The notes under the pieces: model-generated
Told to the model about the DNA's origin: nothing
Seen by the model: the letters and a program-made list of their open reading frames with translations, nothing else
The model's database searches: none
Assembly (NCBI GenBank): GCA_019105125.1
Contig: JAHRWO010000064.1
Location: 1 to 9,251, forward strand
DNA from: Flavobacterium sp.
GTDB lineage: Bacteria > Bacteroidota > Bacteroidia > Flavobacteriales > Flavobacteriaceae
Direction: 5' to 3'
Length of the DNA: 9,251 nt
Program-made: the position numbers and the translations under genes
In this document: in pieces, positions 6,763 through 9,251 of the stretch
Layout of the letters: every line of letters starts with the position of its first letter
Position numbering within the stretch: position 1 is the first letter of the stretch

Positions 6763-6792
6763 AAAGTGGTAGTTTGTGGTAAAAAGTGGTAA
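6763..6792 (+). promoter_or_regulatory. Candidate MraZ operator: three tandem 10-base repeats
   Basis: AAAGTGGTAG (6763-6772), TTTGTGGTAA (6773-6782) and AAAGTGGTAA (6783-6792) lie end to end, so GTGGT recurs exactly every 10 bases. A fourth AAAGTGG stands apart at 6722-6728. Known MraZ operators are arrays of short G-rich direct repeats just upstream of mraZ, with TGGGN and 5-base spacers in E. coli and AAAGTG-type repeats in Mollicutes. Period, position and core fit that picture. The array covers the -33 region of the mraZ promoter. Confidence 0.75.
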
Positions 6793-6800
6793 AATTTTTC

Positions 6801-6808
6801 TAAATTTG
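6801..6808 (+). promoter_or_regulatory. Candidate -7 promoter element for mraZ and the dcw cluster
   Basis: TAAATTTG matches TAnnTTTG exactly and lies 25 bases before the mraZ TTG start. A TTTG at 6773-6776 could be the -33 element, but the 24-base gap is longer than the usual 19-21, so the -33 assignment is weak. The GTGGT array sits directly upstream. Confidence 0.55.
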
Positions 6809-6833
6809 TCCTTATTCTAATCAAAAAGAAAAG

Positions 6834-7304
6834 TTGAAAACATTAATCGGAACATATGAATGTAAAGTGGATGCCAAAGGAAGGCTGATGCTGCCTACTT
6901 CGCTAAAGAAACAATTGGGTTCTTTGGAGGATGGTTTCGTATTGAAACGTTCGGTTTTTCAACCTTGTTTAGAGTTGTTTCCAATGGCGGAATGGAATAA
7001 AATGATGTTGAAAATCAATAAATTAAATCGTTTTAATAAAAAGAACGATGATTTTATTAGAAGATTTACAGCAGGGGTTAAAATGATTGAAATTGATGTA
7101 ACAGGGCGACTTTTAATTCCGAAAGATTTAGTGGTTTTTGCTCAAATTGATAAAGATATTGTGTTGAATTCAGCTATCAATATCATCGAAATTTGGGATA
7201 AAGATAAATACGAAAATGCGATTGAAAACGCTGTGGGTGATTTCGCAGATTTGGCAGAAGAAGTAATGGGTAATTTTAATGACGACGAAGATGGAATATC
7301 ATAA
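6834..7304 (+). CDS. mraZ: Transcriptional regulator MraZ
   Basis: DNA-binding protein that controls the division and cell-wall (dcw) cluster, of which it is the first gene. 156 residues with two SpoVT/AbrB-like halves, each carrying the family DXXGR motif: DAKGR at 13-17 and DVTGR at 88-92. The start is a TTG at 6834, giving MKTLIGTYECK, which fits the normal MraZ N-terminus; there is no in-frame ATG upstream and the next one would remove the first DXXGR motif. A purine-rich AAAAAGAAAAG precedes the TTG. The acidic tail (DDEDG at 150-154) overlaps the rsmH start. Candidate binding sites lie just upstream, so it probably regulates its own operon; whether it represses or activates cannot be told. 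Confidence 0.95.
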   Translation: MKTLIGTYECKVDAKGRLMLPTSLKKQLGSLEDGFVLKRSVFQPCLELFPMAEWNKMMLKINKLNRFNKKNDDFIRRFTAGVKMIEIDVTGRLLIPKDLVVFAQIDKDIVLNSAINIIEIWDKDKYENAIENAVGDFADLAEEVMGNFNDDEDGIS

Positions 7305-8187
7305 TCCAGTATTGTTAAAAGAAACAGTTGATGGATTGAATATTCATCCTGATGGTGTGTATGTGGATGTTACTTTTGGTGGTGGCGGTCACTCGAGAGA
7401 AATTATGAGTCGTTTGGGAGAAAAAGGAAAATTATTCGCTTTTGACCAAGATTTAGATGCTTTAAAAAATGCAATTGACGACGAACGATTTACTTTAATT
7501 AATGAGAATTTCAGATTTATAAAACGCTTTTTACGTTTCCACGGAATCAAACAAGTAGATGGAATTTTGGCTGATTTAGGAGTGTCTTCACACCAATTTG
7601 ATGTAGCAGAAAGAGGTTTTTCAACTCGTTTTGATGCTGAATTGGATATGCGAATGAATCAAAAAGGCGATATCAGTGCGTATCACGTAGTAAACGAATA
7701 CGATGAACAAGATATTGCAAGAGTGTTGTTCGATTATGGCGAGTTAAAAAACGCAAGAGCTATGGCAAACGTAATCGTAACAGCTCGAAAAGATAAAGAA
7801 ATCCGAAATTCGGACGAATTGAAAAAAGTATTAGCTAAATTTTTACCTGGTCATAAGAGTAATAAAATTTTGGCTCAAATATACCAAGCCATTCGTATTG
7901 AAGTCAATCAGGAAATGGATGTTTTGAAAGAGTTTTTAGAACAATCATTAGAGATTCTAAAGCCTGGAGGCCGACTGAGTGTTATCTCATATCACTCACT
8001 AGAGGATAGATTGGTAAAACGTTACATGCGAAACGGCATGTTTGAAGGAGAACCCGAAAGAGATTTCTTTGGAAATTTTAAAGTTCCTTTCAAGATTATT
8101 GAAAAATTAATTGTTCCTACAGAAGAGGAAATAGCATCAAACAACAGAGCACGAAGTGCAAAACTAAGAGTAGCAGAAAAAATATAG
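7291..8187 (+). CDS. rsmH: 16S rRNA (cytosine(1402)-N(4))-methyltransferase RsmH
   Basis: SAM-dependent methyltransferase that modifies C1402 of 16S rRNA (formerly MraW). 298 residues, normal length. Motifs: SAM site DVTFGGGGHS (26-35), FDQDLDAL (51-58), GILADLGVSSHQFD (91-104), the family segment ERGFSTRFDAELDMRM (107-122), YHSLEDR (234-240) and the C-terminal NNRARSAKLR (284-293). The ATG at 7291 gives MEYHNPVLLKE, the classic N-terminus; an ATG at 7279 would add four residues and is less likely. The gene overlaps mraZ by 14 bases in another frame, so it is translated from the same message, and ftsL starts 6 bases after its stop. Confidence 0.97.
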   Translation: MEYHNPVLLKETVDGLNIHPDGVYVDVTFGGGGHSREIMSRLGEKGKLFAFDQDLDALKNAIDDERFTLINENFRFIKRFLRFHGIKQVDGILADLGVSSHQFDVAERGFSTRFDAELDMRMNQKGDISAYHVVNEYDEQDIARVLFDYGELKNARAMANVIVTARKDKEIRNSDELKKVLAKFLPGHKSNKILAQIYQAIRIEVNQEMDVLKEFLEQSLEILKPGGRLSVISYHSLEDRLVKRYMRNGMFEGEPERDFFGNFKVPFKIIEKLIVPTEEEIASNNRARSAKLRVAEKI

Positions 8188-8193
8188 CAATAC

Positions 8194-8550
8194 ATGAAAA
8201 ACGGAATCTACAGTTTACTAAAAGCAAAATTTCTTATAAGTGATGACGCTCTTAAGAACTGGAAATTCATCGTTTTTTTGGTAATCTTAGGAATGATGGC
8301 TATTGCAAACAATCATCAATACGATGCGAAAAATTACCGAATTACCGAATTAACTAATCAAGTAAAAGAACTGCGTTCTGAATTTGTTGATCGTCGTTCG
8401 GAATTGATGAAGTTAAAAATGGAATCTACAGTGGCTAAAAAAATGGAAGCTCGCGAAATCTATCCTTCTGAAGTGCCACCTGTGAAAATAGTAGTTGAAG
8501 ATAAAGAAAATAAAAAGAGTTTTTGGGATAAATTGAAAATATGGCAGTAG
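8194..8550 (+). CDS. ftsL: FtsL-like cell division protein
   Basis: Small bitopic division protein of 118 residues, the position between rsmH and ftsI being the standard place for ftsL. It has a short cytoplasmic N-terminus, one membrane segment at about 24-39 (KFIVFLVILGMMAIA), then a charged helix at about 45-85 with heptad-like spacing, which would form the periplasmic coiled coil that pairs with the DivIC/FtsB-type partner in the FtsQLB complex. A PPVKIV segment (95-100) and a basic, tryptophan-containing tail follow. Sequence identity between FtsL proteins is low, so the call rests on layout and gene order. The 3' end overlaps the ftsI start by 10 bases. Confidence 0.88.
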   Translation: MKNGIYSLLKAKFLISDDALKNWKFIVFLVILGMMAIANNHQYDAKNYRITELTNQVKELRSEFVDRRSELMKLKMESTVAKKMEAREIYPSEVPPVKIVVEDKENKKSFWDKLKIWQ

Positions 8551-9209
8551 AAGATAAAAAAATATCGTACCGCATGTATTTTGTAGCTTTCATGTTCCTC
8601 GTGATGGCTGTTTTGATATTGATAAAACTCAACAATATTCAATGGGTTGAAGGACCTTATTACCGAAAGTTAGCTAAAGAAAGAACCGTTAAAAATTTCA
8701 CTATTCCAGCAAACAAAGGAAATGTGTACTCAGCAGATGGAAGTTTATTAGCTACATCAATTCCAGAATATTCTATTTATTTCGATGCTGTAGCACCTTC
8801 TTCTGAACTTTTTAAAGAGAATATTAAAGCGCTTTCGGATTCACTTTCAGTGATGTTCGGAAAATCATCCGGGCATTATCAAGCGAAATTACAAAAGGCA
8901 CGTGCGAATAAAAGTCGCTATTTATTCATCGCAAAAAAGTTGAGTTATACGGAGCAAATGCGAATCAAATCGTTTCCATTATTTAATAAAGGAGCTAATA
9001 AAGGTGGTTTGATTATCGAGCAAAAAATTGTAAGAGAACATCCAATTGGTTTGGTAGCAAAAAGAACTATCGGTTATGAACGTTCAAACGAAGATGGAAA
9101 AGGGTTGGAGTACGCTTTTCGCGATTATTTAACCGGCAAAAATCGCCACAGAATGATGCAAAATATTGCAAAATATCAGTGTAAACCTTTAATTGATGTA
9201 AATGAATAG
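8541..9209 (+). CDS. ftsI: Division transpeptidase FtsI/PBP2-type penicillin-binding protein, broken or truncated
   Basis: N-terminal part of the class B penicillin-binding protein of the dcw cluster, which crosslinks septal peptidoglycan. 222 residues are read before a TAG; the full protein is usually above 650 residues. It shows a short cytoplasmic end, one membrane helix (about 12-30) and the start of the PBP dimerisation domain, with IPANKGNVYSADGSLLATSIP (55-75), GLIIEQKIVREHP (156-168), a GYERSNEDGKGLEYAF stretch (178-193) and a tail DYLTGK. The transpeptidase domain with the SXXK serine is beyond the window. The stop is very probably not the true end: the same frame continues with EPVDGYDIISTIDV to base 9251, which is normal PBP sequence. 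The ATG at 8541 overlaps ftsL by 10 bases. Confidence 0.9.
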   Translation: MAVEDKKISYRMYFVAFMFLVMAVLILIKLNNIQWVEGPYYRKLAKERTVKNFTIPANKGNVYSADGSLLATSIPEYSIYFDAVAPSSELFKENIKALSDSLSVMFGKSSGHYQAKLQKARANKSRYLFIAKKLSYTEQMRIKSFPLFNKGANKGGLIIEQKIVREHPIGLVAKRTIGYERSNEDGKGLEYAFRDYLTGKNRHRMMQNIAKYQCKPLIDVNE

Positions 9210-9251
9210 GAGCCTGTAGATGGTTACGATATAATTTCTACAATTGATGTT
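9207..9251 (+). other. ftsI: In-frame TAG and continuation of ftsI to the window edge
   Basis: After the TAG at 9207-9209 the frame stays open for the last 14 codons and encodes EPVDGYDIISTIDV, the segment normally found just before the transpeptidase domain in this family. The gene therefore continues past the window in the same frame. A single base change, either real or a sequencing error, would explain the stop. Confidence 0.8.

Larger units (their letters stand above)
6508..6833. other. Intergenic regulatory region, hydrolase operon / dcw cluster
   Basis: About 325 bases without a gene, AT-rich, holding the divergent promoters. From left to right: the minus-strand promoter (6533-6540); a CATTT-GT-AAATG inverted repeat near 6596-6607; TAGTTATCA twice (6611-6619 and 6665-6673); a 9-base inverted repeat TATCATTTG (6669-6677) / CAAATGATA (6705-6713); a palindrome ATTTGCAAAT (6700-6709); a lone AAAGTGG (6722-6728); the three-unit GTGGT array; and the mraZ promoter. 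I see no convincing small protein or structured RNA gene in it. Confidence 0.7.

Noticed and set aside
1..9251. Novel mobile, defence or CRISPR-type system
   Set aside because: No transposase, integrase, nuclease, toxin-antitoxin pair or spaced repeat array is visible; every sizeable gene fits the core flavobacterial chromosome.

Overview
This window is a piece of a low-GC Bacteroidota chromosome, most likely Flavobacterium or a close relative. The evidence is the paired gliding-motility genes gldB and gldC, NadE, FtsL and PBP sequences of flavobacterial type, promoter elements matching the Bacteroidota -7 consensus TAnnTTTG, and very weak Shine-Dalgarno sequences. It looks like ordinary core chromosome. 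I see no insertion sequence, phage gene, tRNA, rRNA, CRISPR array or defence system.

Left part (1-4510): the 3' four-fifths of dnaG (primase, + strand) runs into the window and converges with an orphan NarL/LuxR-type response regulator; their stop codons share the 4 bases CTAG. Behind the regulator on the minus strand is nadE (NAD synthetase). nadE is divergent from gldB-gldC, which form a tight two-gene unit for a gliding lipoprotein and its small accessory protein. A strong hairpin with A and T tracts at 4477-4506 ends gldC and also serves the convergent operon from the right.

Middle (4512-6498, minus strand): an operon of an alpha/beta hydrolase, the ribosome-assembly GTPase engB (yihA/ysxC) and a small lipoprotein of unknown function. 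The hydrolase has a good promoter. A terminator-like hairpin lies in the short gap just before engB, and the lipoprotein start overlaps the engB end by 14 bases.

Right part (6508-9251): a regulatory region of about 330 bases separates the hydrolase from the start of the division and cell-wall (dcw) cluster: mraZ, rsmH, ftsL and the transpeptidase ftsI/PBP. The genes overlap or nearly touch (14-base overlap, 6-base gap, 10-base overlap), so they are surely one transcript. Just upstream of the mraZ promoter are three tandem 10-base units carrying GTGGT, the layout expected of an MraZ operator. mraZ itself seems to start with TTG.

The most unusual point is at the right edge. The ftsI frame carries a TAG stop at 9207-9209, preceded by a run of non-conservative changes, yet the frame continues as normal PBP sequence to the last base. 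An assembly or read-end error is more likely than a real mutation. I did not find a previously undescribed system. The best leads are the MraZ operator array, the overlapping nadE/gldB promoters, the engB leader hairpin and the uncharacterised lipoprotein.
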